Assembly (NCBI RefSeq): GCF_040412425.1
Contig: NC_089781.1
Span: forward strand, 54,131,486-54,195,485
Length of the DNA: 64,000 bases
Direction: 5' to 3'
Source: Macrobrachium rosenbergii
Taxonomy: Eukaryota > Arthropoda > Malacostraca > Decapoda > Palaemonidae
Numbering within the stretch: position 1 is the first letter of the stretch; every line of letters starts with the position of its first letter. This document shows positions 22,057 to 34,000 of the stretch, one piece after another. The translations under genes were made by a program, and so were the position numbers. The notes under the pieces were generated by a model that worked only from the letters and a program-made list of their open reading frames with translations, did not search any database and had not been told where the DNA came from.

Positions 22057-22945
22057 CATCAGCACTGCCATCCAGTATTTTTTTGTGATTGACGTCTTTC
22101 AGTGCATGCAAGACTGGGTCCATGAGGTTAACCCTTTGGAGAATTTGGCGGACAGCTTCCCTACACCAGTCTCTGCATCTTCTTGGAGGCTTTCCCTCTC
22201 ATGGGGAAGCATGCGTGTCAAGGTTTCCTGTGACATTATCCCTGGATATACTTTGTCAAGGGGCAACCACCGCGATTCATCATCAACATTGATATCACTC
22301 AGTTTCTTGATTGGTTTCCTGAAGTTTTGGCAAAGCATCCTTACGACACGTTGAACCTCTGGAATAAGGCAATGAAGCTGAAATGCATTTGATTGGAAGA
22401 TAGCATTTAAACCAGTCAGGTCTCCAAGGACATAATCACAAAACTCTAGAGTTGCCCTGACATATTTGGATTTTAGTGCATCAAGCATCCTTTCAGGCTA
22501 CAGGGAGTTCTTCTCACTTACCTCTGCAGTAAAATACAAGAGAAGAGCTGGCCATTGTTCTCAAATCCGTTTAATGCACTGGGCCACAGATAACCAACGT
22601 GTCTGACGTGGTTTTAGAATCCGGTGGGCATCGATGTCAGTATAATTTTGGAACTCAGCTTGACTTTTCTGTCGATTAGGAGACATTTGGAAGTGATTGA
22701 ATATATCATGGATTAGTTGGTCAGCTGTCTTCGACAATACCTTACAAGCATGCTCTGCAACTAAATGGGAAGTGTGACAATAACACTGCAGTGCAAAGAT
22801 ATTTGGCTTCTTGTATCAAATATAATCCATCTGATGCGTATCCCATTACATTGTTCCAGTTAAGCCCATCCTTCTCCACTAAAAAAGTCTTAGGCTTTTC
22901 TTCAGTGATGCAAAAAGTCTTTGTCAGGATTAAGGTAACAGACAT
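22057..22945 (-). pseudogene. hAT transposase, central RNase H-like region
   Basis: Reading 22,945 downward gives DGLNWNNVMGYASDG (catalytic Asp region), CYCHTSHLVAEHACK, PRQTRWLSV (the conserved RW block) and LEFCDYVLGDLTGLNAIFQS (22,488-22,099). Frame changes near 22,800, 22,490 and 22,130 show decay. The resemblance is to the ZMYM/ZBED-like group of hAT proteins. It joins the piece at 18,045-18,504 across the nested insertion. Confidence 0.75.
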
Positions 22946-23115
22946 TTACACAGAAAACTTCATTCATAGTTATATCATTTGCTTCACATTATAGTCACAT
23001 GCGATGGTGCTGGTGGGCCGGGTGGGGTGGCGCCTCTAACGTCGCTTGATAAGGGAAAGCAAAGACATCAACTCTAGTTTCTCTTGCCAGCAAGAGAAAT
23101 ACAAGTTTTTATTAA
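22946..23115. other. Unassigned spacer
   Basis: A short segment with a GC-rich patch (GGTGGGCCGGGTGGGGTGGCG at ~23,010) between the hAT remnant and the (TA)n tract. Confidence 0.3.
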
Positions 23116-24660
<1,545 letters not shown>

Positions 24661-24661
24661 C

Positions 24662-24667
<6 letters not shown>

Positions 24668-24726
<59 letters not shown>
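24668..24726. repeat. (TA)n microsatellite
   Basis: A pure TA tract closing the tandem array. Confidence 0.95.
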
Positions 24727-24730
<4 letters not shown>

Positions 24731-25680
24731 CAAGTATCAGTTTTAAATCAAACCTTTTATTTTGATTACCAAACTTACCATTTATTCGACAATTATAGTT
24801 ATGAGACACCTAAACCCTCATCACACATTGACTGAAAAGGCAACAGTGATCCCTTATAAAACTTATCAATCATCAAAGACAGTGAGATAAAATCAAAGAT
24901 CAAATAAAAGTATTTTTATTTTATTTCCTAAATTCAAAGGAAAACATCTCACTTACCACTCTATCTCTAATTCAAATCAAAATTACTGGTGGGTCAATGA
25001 ATGAAACTCTGATATAATATTTTAAATACAAAAATTTATTTCTAAATTCAAAGATTATACATGACATTAACAGTCTCAGGGAAATTTATTATTACTTGAA
25101 AACAAAACAAAATTGGATTAAATCTGAATTAATCATCAGTCAAAATTAAATCAGAAATTAATTTATTAATTAATCAAAAATTATTCAAGTAAAATTTAAA
25201 TTGTTAAGTAACAAAATTTTAATTCCCAAGTGTTAAACAAAATAAGGCAATTAAATCAATCATATAAAATGTGGATACAAAAGACACAGAAATATACTCT
25301 GCAAAAAATTAAATATAAAAAAATGTAAAGCAAAAATTAAGGCAATAGCAAACACACCACATATATGTATAAAAAAATTTCTTCAAAAGTTAAAGCATAA
25401 AACATATAACATGAAGAAATACTAAAAATGGAAAAAAGTATTTTTATATATAATCACTGTAAATATTATTTTTAGTGCACTAAAAACCAATAATTATATA
25501 TGTTACAATACCTTGGTACCAATTCCTACGTATTTTTATAATCAGGTGCCTTTACACACAATAAAATACACTGTTCAGATGACTCAGACACATTTACTAT
25601 GGAATTAAACAGTTAAAGGTCACGAGTGACCATCATCTACCAAAATATCAATTACGTTACAACAGGACATACGAAGTCCC
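24727..25680. other. Unassigned, extremely AT-rich sequence
   Basis: Long A-rich stretches with recurring AAATTAA/AATTAAATCA words on the + strand. No ORF or known repeat was recognised. It begins right at a (TA)n end, as several LTR-like segments in this window do. Confidence 0.4.
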
Positions 25681-25689
25681 GAGAGCAAG

Positions 25690-25745
25690 CGAGAGAGAAA
25701 GAGAGAGAGAGAGAGAGGGAGAGCGAAAGAGAGAGAGAGAGAGAG
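25690..25745. repeat. (GA)n microsatellite
   Basis: GAGAGA run with GGGAGAGCGAAA interruptions. Confidence 0.9.
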
Positions 25746-26300
25746 TACCGCTTCTTTCTTCTCAACATGGCTATAGGTCTCAGAATGAAGCCCCTTCGTA
25801 AGGGCATCTTAGACGGCAGGGCAGGGCATGGCCCTACGAGTGCATGGATGGGTTTTTTAGACAAGATCTTTATTTTAAAAACTCTTTAAAAGCGATAATT
25901 AGACAGGGATTGGAATTACAGTTATCAAGAGAATCTCTAGTTATTATAATAAGAATGAAAAATATCGTCTCATGGAAAATTCCTGAATGATGTTAGGCAA
26001 CTTACGTAATGGAATTTTCCACCCAACAGTGTTTTGATTGAGTCCCAATGGAATGCGTCGCTCCAGCGTTTTGAATACTGACTAAACAAATCATGACTCT
26101 ACAGTATACAGCGAACAATTGCTCCCTGTCTCTCTCCGCCCACGCATACGTCCTCTCTCAACCCATACAGCATTTAATCACTGCAACTTTGCGTTATCTC
26201 TGTTATGGCATATGCACATCAGAATACAAAATTATACAGCATACAACAACTCACACATATACACGGGGAGATTACAGCATTATGAAAACTACAGCATAAG
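25746..26300. other. Unassigned sequence
   Basis: No gene or repeat family recognised. Several short ORFs without domain features. Confidence 0.4.
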
Positions 26301-27185
<885 letters not shown>

Positions 27186-27219
27186 CTAAAACTTTAGTCA
27201 CCCTCTGATAACTTGAAAT

Positions 27220-27400
27220 TTCTCCGTCTTACTTCTAGAGCGGGGTTTGGTAAGGTGCCATTCAAAAGTTACATCACACTTTTTTTGGTAATTTTAACCC
27301 CCTTCCCCCTTGTCAAGCCTCATAACACATGTCCGGACCCCCTAGAAAATTATGTAACATCAGATAGTAACCCCCAGCCCAGAATTAGTTTAGCTTAATT
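27220..27400. repeat. Dispersed repeat with GCCATTCAAAA and poly-C blocks
   Basis: Contains GTGCCATTCAAAAGTTACATC, AACCCCCTTCCCCCTT, ATAACACATGTC and AAATTATGTAACATC. The same words occur inverted at 29,420-29,540. A dispersed non-coding repeat, family unknown. Confidence 0.45.
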
Positions 27401-27469
27401 GTGGTGAAAAATTACACATTTCACCACCTTGTTGGGCCCCTGGGCGGCAAAATCCACATGTCATCTTCC

Positions 27470-28130
27470 TGGTTGCCCATGGGGCCGGACGAACGTACCT
27501 CGATCTTGTAGGGACGTGTCCAATTGGCGGGAAAGTAGCAATTACACACCATTGAATGCTAATTAACGAAGCACCGGTGAGGGTGAATCTTATTTTTTCT
27601 AAGTAACGTCATCAGTAATAAGTATGTGAAATTTGAGCCTTGTTGGATAAGGCATTCTAATACACAAATCGGCACAGCTGGAGAACTTTCCCGCCCTCAG
27701 TGAGCGTTTATATAAAGGGGCAGCCGGCTCAGATAGCTGGCTTTTCAATCCAGTACATCATAGGGGGTAACTTGTAAATAGTAAGCACTGAGAGGTTCTT
27801 TGTTAATATCACCCGACCTTTGGTACAGCGAGTAAGGTAGGATAAGTAACTGAATTTTGTAAATGTGTCCACCGAGGTTTAATTGTAAGTGATTTTAAAC
27901 CGGTAGCAAATATCTTGGTAATTAACATTTTGAATAATATAACAAAGCCTTGTCGGCTTCATGTGTGCTGTGTGATTCGTTTTACTATCTGTGATATTAT
28001 TTAGCCAAGAGAATTCCATTGTGATTTTGCATCCATTAGTGATGAGTGTTTATATGTAAATAATTGTATAAATAAAGTAGTTTTTAAGTCAGCATTTTAA
28101 AAACTGTTGTCTCATTGAGCCTTCCCTAGA
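27470..28130 (+). promoter_or_regulatory. LTR-like segment with TATA box and poly(A) signal
   Basis: GTTTATATAAAGGGG (TATA box 27,709-27,717) lies in a GC-richer stretch with CCCGCCCTCAG. About 360 bp later TGTATAAATAAAG gives AATAAA at 28,071-28,076. TATA box, leader and poly(A) signal within ~650 bp and no ORF is what a solo LTR (gypsy or BEL/Pao type) on the + strand looks like. Exact ends were not fixed. It could also be a host promoter and first exon. Confidence 0.45.
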
Positions 28131-28400
28131 TTGTTGACGTTCTCATCATCCTTCGCAATCCTATAGCTAATAACATCTGCAAGCAGTGCATTGTGATTAG
28201 ATTTCACAACACTAATACCTGGAAATTATTACCTTTAGGTTTTTCTTAATATTTGATGTTATGATATATTAAAGAATCACAGATAAATTTGAAATGAAAA
28301 TGTTCTCCTATGCCATCTCTAGAAGAGGATTATTTTAATTTGTAATATTTTTCCAAGTCATATTTATGCATAATTAAGTAGAGAGTGTCGGATCTTAGAA
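28131..28400. other. Unassigned sequence
   Basis: AT-rich spacer with no recognised element. Confidence 0.4.
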
Positions 28401-28404
28401 AAGG

Positions 28405-29230
28405 GATGAATTTGTCGTGAAAAAAATTGGATCCGTTTTTTCTCGAAAATCCTCTACAACGTTCATGATAAGCGAGGGGGAGTGGGTAAGCAGGCGGCAG
28501 AGTTCGTGGTTCCCGCTTTTCTGTAAATGTGTTCGAGCATTATTTGTCTCCAGCGAATTACCTGTGTTAACCGTGTCATGAATGTCGGAGAGGCTCTTTT
28601 TTTAAATAATCAAAGTACATTCTTTGGCAAATTAACCTATGTAGAAATTTTGAAAGGGAACCGAGGTGACGACGAGACATGCAGAGGGGCGATATGCGTC
28701 TTTCTCGAGGGCATATCTTTCTCTTCATTACGGCGCTGAATGGCCTTCTTGGCCCCAGTGCCTGGGCTTTTGCCCTAAATAGCATACATCCATCCACTGA
28801 GGTAAACTGAGCACTCTCCATGTCGTCACCTCCCCAGCCAAATTGTTAATTTTAAAGTCAAGAGCCGGTTCCTTTAGTATGCTAAATTAATCCCTTCACA
28901 TTTTTGCCATCCGAGGCTTGATGTAGTTAATATTCCGGTAAAGTATAGCCTGATTATTTCGAAGTAAGTTTTGTATAAAATTGTAACTTCCAGAAGCCAT
29001 ATTTTTTAAGTTTTTTGTAATTTTTTCAGAGTTGTCCCGTACCCGACCGCGTGGTCCTTGTGTGTTAATGTATGTTTAATTTAAATAGTCTATTTTTTTT
29101 TTAAATAGAATTGTAAAACCCTGCCTGATCTTGATGGACCTTCGCTTCGATGTTTGCTGATAGTACCCTTCAGGCCTGATCATCCTAGTCCCATACCATC
29201 CAGGATGTAGAACCCTCCCAGTCTTGGGGA
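28405..29230 (+). repeat. Duplicated locus, copy 1 (decayed secreted-peptide relative)
   Basis: It matches ~43,760-44,960 in order: GTCGTGAAAAAAATTGGATCC, CAACGTTCA, GCAGAGGGGCGATATGCGTCTTTC, AAAGAGCCGGTTC-like, and GTAAAACCCTGCCTGATCTTG...CCCTTCAGGCCTGAT. Relative to copy 2 it carries one extra A and a TGA in the peptide frame, so that ORF is dead here. A LINE tail (28,727-28,797) is inserted in this copy only. The signal-peptide part of copy 2 has no match upstream of 28,405. Confidence 0.65.
28727..28797 (+). repeat. I-clade LINE 3' tail insertion
   Basis: CATTACGGCGCTGAATGGCC...CAGTGCCTGGGCTTTTGCCC ends in CATC repeats. It is the same tail family as 14,640-14,713 and is absent from the related copy at 44,040, so it is a short, strongly 5'-truncated insertion. 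Confidence 0.7.
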
Positions 29231-29419
29231 AAAATTCGCGACAGAGTTTGTGGTATTATTCTATGTCATGTAATGCTGTATATATACTGTAGTAGAAAAT
29301 GTTGAAGTACAAACAAGGGTTGAGTTTGTGATATTTGTTAATCATATAATTATCCAAAAAAAATTAAATACCGTATTCTTCCACATTTACATCTCTTCAA
29401 AAGAAACAAAGGAAAAGAA

Positions 29420-29540
29420 TCTGAAAATGTTATGTAACTTATAGCTGCACCCCCTCCCCCAACTGTCACACTCATAACATGTCACCATACCCCCTCCCCC
29501 CTAAGGCATTACGTAATTTTTGAATGGCCCCTAAACTGAT
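29420..29540. repeat. Dispersed repeat abutting the copia pol end
   Basis: ACCCCCTCCCCCAACTGTCAC, CATAACATGTCACCATACC and CATTACGTAATTTTTGAATGG match 27,220-27,400 in inverted orientation. Its edge at ~29,540 truncates the copia RNase H coding sequence. Confidence 0.5.
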
Positions 29541-30106
29541 CAGCAATGTTTGCTTCTGAAGGAACATGCAAAAGTTTAACAATTCCTGCTTCCACTTCTG
29601 ACCTTATAAAGTGATATCTTACATCCATGTGCTTTGACCGTTGATGATGTAAAGGATTTTCAGCCAAAGCAATACAGTAGCATCTTGACTGTCATACAAA
29701 GTTATACAATCCTTCTTATAGCATGCCATGAAAAGTTGGCTTCCTGCATTGCATAACTGATAGCCATATAGTCAGCCTTACATGTGGACAATGCTACAGC
29801 CCTTTGCTTTTTGCTCTTCCAAGAAGCTAATCCGCCACCATTATTTATAAGAAATCCATAACCAGAAATACTGCGTCTGTCACCAAAGTTCGCCCAATCA
29901 GAATCTCTATAACCAATCAATTTTAATGGTTTATTTGACTTATTAAATTTCAAATTGGAATCAAGTGACCCCTTTACATACTTTAGAACATGTTTTGGTA
30001 TGCTTAAATGGGCTTTAGTTGGTTTGAACATGAACTGAGACAGTTTTGTTACAACATAGCACAGATCTGGTCTAGTTCCAGTCATAGCGTAAATCAACCT
30101 GCCCAC
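29541..30106 (-). pseudogene. Copia RNase H
   Basis: TRPDLCYVV and DSDWANFGDRRSISGYGF are the usual copia RNase H blocks, followed by ASWKSKKQRAVALSTCKADYMAI. The catalytic Glu of the SSCEAEY-type motif is Lys here, a second Glu-to-Lys change in this element. Coding continues past the stop at 29,702 in decayed form to the repeat edge at ~29,541. Confidence 0.75.
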
Positions 30107-30326
30107 AATATCTCTACATTCCTTAGGATCTGTTAATTCTGCAGAATATTTATCATCACAAACCTTACTAACACTTGCATCACATGGTATTGCTTTAGGC
30201 TTACAGTTATTTTCATATTAAATCTTTTAAGTACCTTAACACAATACTTTCTCTAGTTTATCATTACACAATCATCATGAAATATAAATTCCATACCGAG
30301 AAACCAGGATAACTTACCCATATCTT

Positions 30327-30901
30327 TCATTTATTACTCAAACGAACTTTCATACTATTTAACACTTGACTGTTGCTTACAGCAATGATTATATCATCGA
30401 CCCAAAACAAAATAGTCACAACAGAATCATCATAAGATTTTTTATATAGACAGACATAGGTCTGGAAGGGACTGCACAAAATTATTAATAATAAGATATT
30501 CATGCAGCATTGTACCAATTCCTACCACTTTGTTTTAAAACATATAGTGAATTTTTCCGTTTACATACAAGCTTCTCACCCTTAATATTTGTTTTTACAA
30601 AACCTTCTGGCTGTTCTAAAAAAATTTCACAAGCAATATCTGAATTAAGAGACGCAGTTTTGACATCCATCTGATGCACTAACATGTCTTTCTGTACAGC
30701 GACCTGTATCAACATCCTTACTGAAGTGAACTTTACAGTGGGTGAAAATGTTTCAGTAAAGTCTACACCTTTTTCTTGGGAAAATCCTTTAGCTACATAT
30801 CTTGCCTTATATCTCGTGGAGTTATCAAGGCTTGTCTCCTTGGTATAAACCCATCTTCCACCTATCACTGACCTATATTTTGGAGGTGGTTGCAGGCACA
30901 T
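30327..30901 (-). pseudogene. Copia reverse transcriptase
   Basis: RWVYTKET, RYKARYVAKGFSQ, the DFTETFSPTVKF block and VHQMDVKTASLNSD (first catalytic Asp region) are followed after a frame change by ILFWVDDIIIAVSN, the catalytic (Y)VDD box. An intact enzyme would need the frameshift near 30,510 absent. Frames between 31,480 and 30,905 are degenerate. Confidence 0.8.
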
Positions 30902-31483
30902 ACGTCATTTTCTTCTAGAGCGTCCATTTCTTCATTCATTGACACCTTCCATTTGTCAGAATCTGGGGATGATATAGCCTCAGCAGATGTGGTTGGGACA
31001 TCAACTACTCAATAGCAGTGATGGACACACCAGCTTGCCGTGTCAACAAGATCTATGTCGTCACCATCCGTCGCATAATCGATTAGGTAGCTAGGGGCTT
31101 CCTATTTCTCTTTTGATATCTTGTTGCTTCTTGGCTAGTTGTGTTCTCATGGTCGATCCCATCTTCCTAGGCCATGGAAGATCCTTAGTTATTTCTTTCT
31201 TATCTGGCTGGTCTTCCTCCGGCGTTTGTGGCCTCAATCTTCATACTCACAATATATAGTAGGCTTACTAAATTGTCTCCCCTATTCTTGGTAAATTTCA
31301 CACATTGCTCCTTTTTTACTGTATTTTCATTCGGATGATACACTAGGTAGGCAGGGCTCTCGCCATTGTATCCTAAAAATACTCCTTTAACACTTCTTGC
31401 ATCTAACTTGTTTCCATGTCGTCGGTAAGCGTATCATGTAGCACCCAACGAATGTAGGTCACTGAAGTTAGGCTTTCTCCTAA

Positions 31484-32289
31484 TTAATTGTTTCTTGTGA
31501 AGGCTGACATCTTAAGTGCATGTAGCCACGATGACTTCGGTAGTCCAGAGTCTATCAGTAAGCACTTCACCATTTCGAACAAGGTTCTCCATGACCTTTT
31601 TGCCGCACCGCTCTGGTGAGGGGAATAGGGAGCGGAAAATTCATGTTTAATTTTATTTCTTGCCATAAGGGATCTAAAATCATTTGAAGTAAATTCAGTA
31701 CCGTTGTCGGTTCGAAAATGCTTCACTGTACCCTACACGGCGGTATCTGCCAAGAATTTTTCCGTGGCTTTTGTGGTGTCACTTTTGTTCTTCAATATAT
31801 ACACCACATAATGATACCAGAGTAATCATCCACAAAAGTTGTAGCAAACTTATAACTTCCTTTTCCAACATCATTCATTGGTCCTGCTAAATCACAATAA
31901 ACTAACTCCAAATTATTTGTGGCTCTCATGTCGGGTTCCCTACTTCTATATTGGGTCAGTTTTCCTAGGCTACATACTTCACAATCTTAAATTTCTTTGC
32001 TAGAGATACACATTCCTTCAACTGCAATTTCCAATTTAAGTATGTCTTTCATGTTATAATGTCCTAAAATTTTGTGCCACTCCATAACTGTATGACTAGC
32101 AATACTCTTTCCTTTAACACTATTTAAAAAATATAGCCCTCCCTGTTTTTCAATGTCAAACACTGTGCCACCTGGGGATTTCATCATAGCATATTCAGGG
32201 GTAAAAATCACAGTGACGCCTTTTTGTGTTGCTGCATGTACAGAAAATACATCTTGCTTATATGTAGGCACATATAATGCATCTTTCAC
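31484..32289 (-). pseudogene. Copia integrase with Glu-to-Lys change at the catalytic position
   Basis: DALYVPTYKQDVFSV and MEWHKILGHYN (H-x3-H zinc part) at 32,289-31,987 lead to the core at 31,726-31,484: HFRTDNGTEF (second Asp), then SPHQSGAAKRSWRTL. The family has Glu (xxAER) where Lys occurs here, which would abolish strand transfer. Stops split the pieces and the first Asp region (31,986-31,727) is frame-broken. Confidence 0.7.
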
Positions 32290-32395
32290 TGTAACTCAAC
32301 ATAATCTACCACTACCATCATGCAACATTACTTGGGCACCTCCTTGCTTATATGTAGGCACATACCACTGGCCTTGCCCCTATTAGCTAGTTCTA

Positions 32396-32581
32396 TCATG
32401 TGTTTCTTTGGATTAAAGTTTTCCTCAAATTTCCAAATTTTTCTTTCTCCGAAATAATGTGCGCTGTTGCACCAGTGTCTACCAATAAATTTCCACTAAA
32501 CACCTTACCTTCAGAGTTTTCTGCACTATATGTACAAAATGCGAAATCTTTATCACTGGCAATAGTTGGCTCATTGGCCAC
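32396..32581 (-). pseudogene. Copia aspartic protease
   Basis: NLLVDTGATAHIISEKEKF holds the catalytic DTG triad of the retropepsin-like domain. It follows gag in a different frame and processes the polyprotein. Downstream continuity is lost near 32,395. Confidence 0.7.
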
Positions 32582-33388
32582 ATTCTTGGCTGCATCCTTC
32601 TTTGTTTCCTTCTTGTTGTTGCGGCATTGTGTGGTGAAGTGGCTTGGGCTTGCAATTGAAACAGTCTTTTGGTCAGCCTATATACCTGAGTTTTGCTAGA
32701 GTTAGGCCTATTCATTCTGCATTCCTTTGCAGAATGTCCAAGTTTACCACACGAAGAGTATGTAACTTGATAATAACTTCTCTGTCTAACACTCAAGTTC
32801 ATTAAACTTTCATTATTTCCTCGCTGTTTGCAAGGTTTTTCGAATTCTTCAAAAGCTCTTAGCTTGACCTTAAATTGTGAAAATGTTAATGCCTTCTTCT
32901 GGATTAACACAGCATGAAACATCTTGAATTCTGGTGGCAAGCCATTTAAAATCATAGCAATAAGTAAACTATCATTTATTATCTCTTCGGCTGACTTGAG
33001 TGACGTTGCTGCTGTGGCTTTAGCCATATAATCAGTCACGTTTTCACTCTCCAGCATTTGGAGTGTAGTGAGTTAAGTGTAAAGATTCAGCACCCTAGGC
33101 ACCCTCTTTCCTCGACAATGGTCTCTGAGGATGTCACTAGTTTTCTTACCATCATATTTGGCCTCTGGAACCATTAACGAGGGACTTCCAAAAACTGAAC
33201 GAGTTCGCCATATACTTTGATACTTTGTGATTCTTCTCCGGGTCTGGGGTATCAGATGTTAAAACGTCGTGAAGTTTACGTGTTGTTAAATAACCACAAA
33301 ACTTTTCCTCCCATAACTCATATCTATCCTCATCACCACTAAAACAGAGTCGAGGGCTGGGCCCATAACCTGTTAGATAGTAAGACAT
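32479..33388 (-). pseudogene. Copia gag
   Basis: The likely start is MSYYLTGYGPSPRL at 33,388, then FSGDEDRYELWEEKFCGYL. After a frame break near 33,150-33,060 it continues with NDSLLIAMILNGLPPEF and a zinc knuckle CGKLGHSAKECRMNRP. This is the capsid/nucleocapsid precursor that packages the element RNA. Confidence 0.75.
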
Positions 33389-33552
33389 GCTTGTGGTTAT
33401 AAATGAGATGTGTGGAGAATTAAATAACAAGCAAGGTTTCCGTTGCAAAGACCCAGAGGGGATTTTTTATTTACAATAGTGGTTAACATATCTGCCGCTA
33501 GAGAACAGAGCAAGCGCATCAATATAAATAGTGAACTGAAGTTTACCTTATC

Positions 33553-33558
<6 letters not shown>

Positions 33559-33643
<85 letters not shown>
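33559..33643. repeat. (TA)n microsatellite inside copia LTR, target of gypsy LTR
   Basis: A pure TA tract between the copia LTR/leader homology and the TGTGAGG end of a gypsy LTR. Confidence 0.95.
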
Positions 33644-33646
<3 letters not shown>

Positions 33647-33950
33647 GAGGCTTCAAGAAAAGTTAGAGGTGAAAGACTGATTCTTTATTATTCTCGACAG
33701 GTGTTTATAATACAAAAAGTGGACAGAAAGGTAGCGGGCGACCCGAGACCCCCTGTGGCGTCTGTACAGGATTTGTGTTTTCTAGCAAGCATAAAAATAT
33801 GTACATTTGTTACATAAGGCCGTACGATGATGCATAAGATGAGGTACACAAAGAATCTGAAATAAAGACAGGTAAAATACATGACGTGATTAATGTACAT
33901 CTGAAAAGGAGAAACACAAGGAAAGAGAGGCGCGATTTGTCGCCCTTACA
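33644..33950 (-). repeat. Gypsy-1 3' LTR
   Basis: On the minus strand it runs TGTAAGGGCGACAAATCGC...CTTGAAGCCTCACA, 307 bp with TG/CA ends. A close relative stands alone at 60,247-60,589. Confidence 0.85.
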
Positions 33951-34000
33951 AATACTCCCCAACACAATAATTAGAGGAGCAATTATTGGATGAAGCAACA

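Larger units (their letters stand above)
17481..22945 (-). mobile_element. hAT-type transposon remnant, interrupted by another transposon
   Basis: Minus-strand coding pieces of one hAT transposase lie on both sides of the 3.5 kb insertion at 18,508-22,053. CAGGGCTGCCACTCT at 17,481 resembles a hAT terminal repeat (CAGGG...) at the 3' end, about 560 bp after the stop codon. A matching 5' terminus was not found before the (TA)n tract at 23.1 kb. Confidence 0.6.
29541..33558 (-). mobile_element. Ty1/copia-type LTR retrotransposon, 3'-truncated and decayed
   Basis: Minus-strand order is gag (33,388-32,479) with CCHC, protease (DTGATAHI), GAG-pre-integrase, integrase, RT and RNase H, the copia order in which integrase precedes RT. 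The 5' LTR/leader (33,389-33,558) runs into (TA)n, where a gypsy LTR begins at 33,644. The 3' LTR is missing: coding ends at the repeat edge near 29,541. Many stops and frameshifts. Confidence 0.85.
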
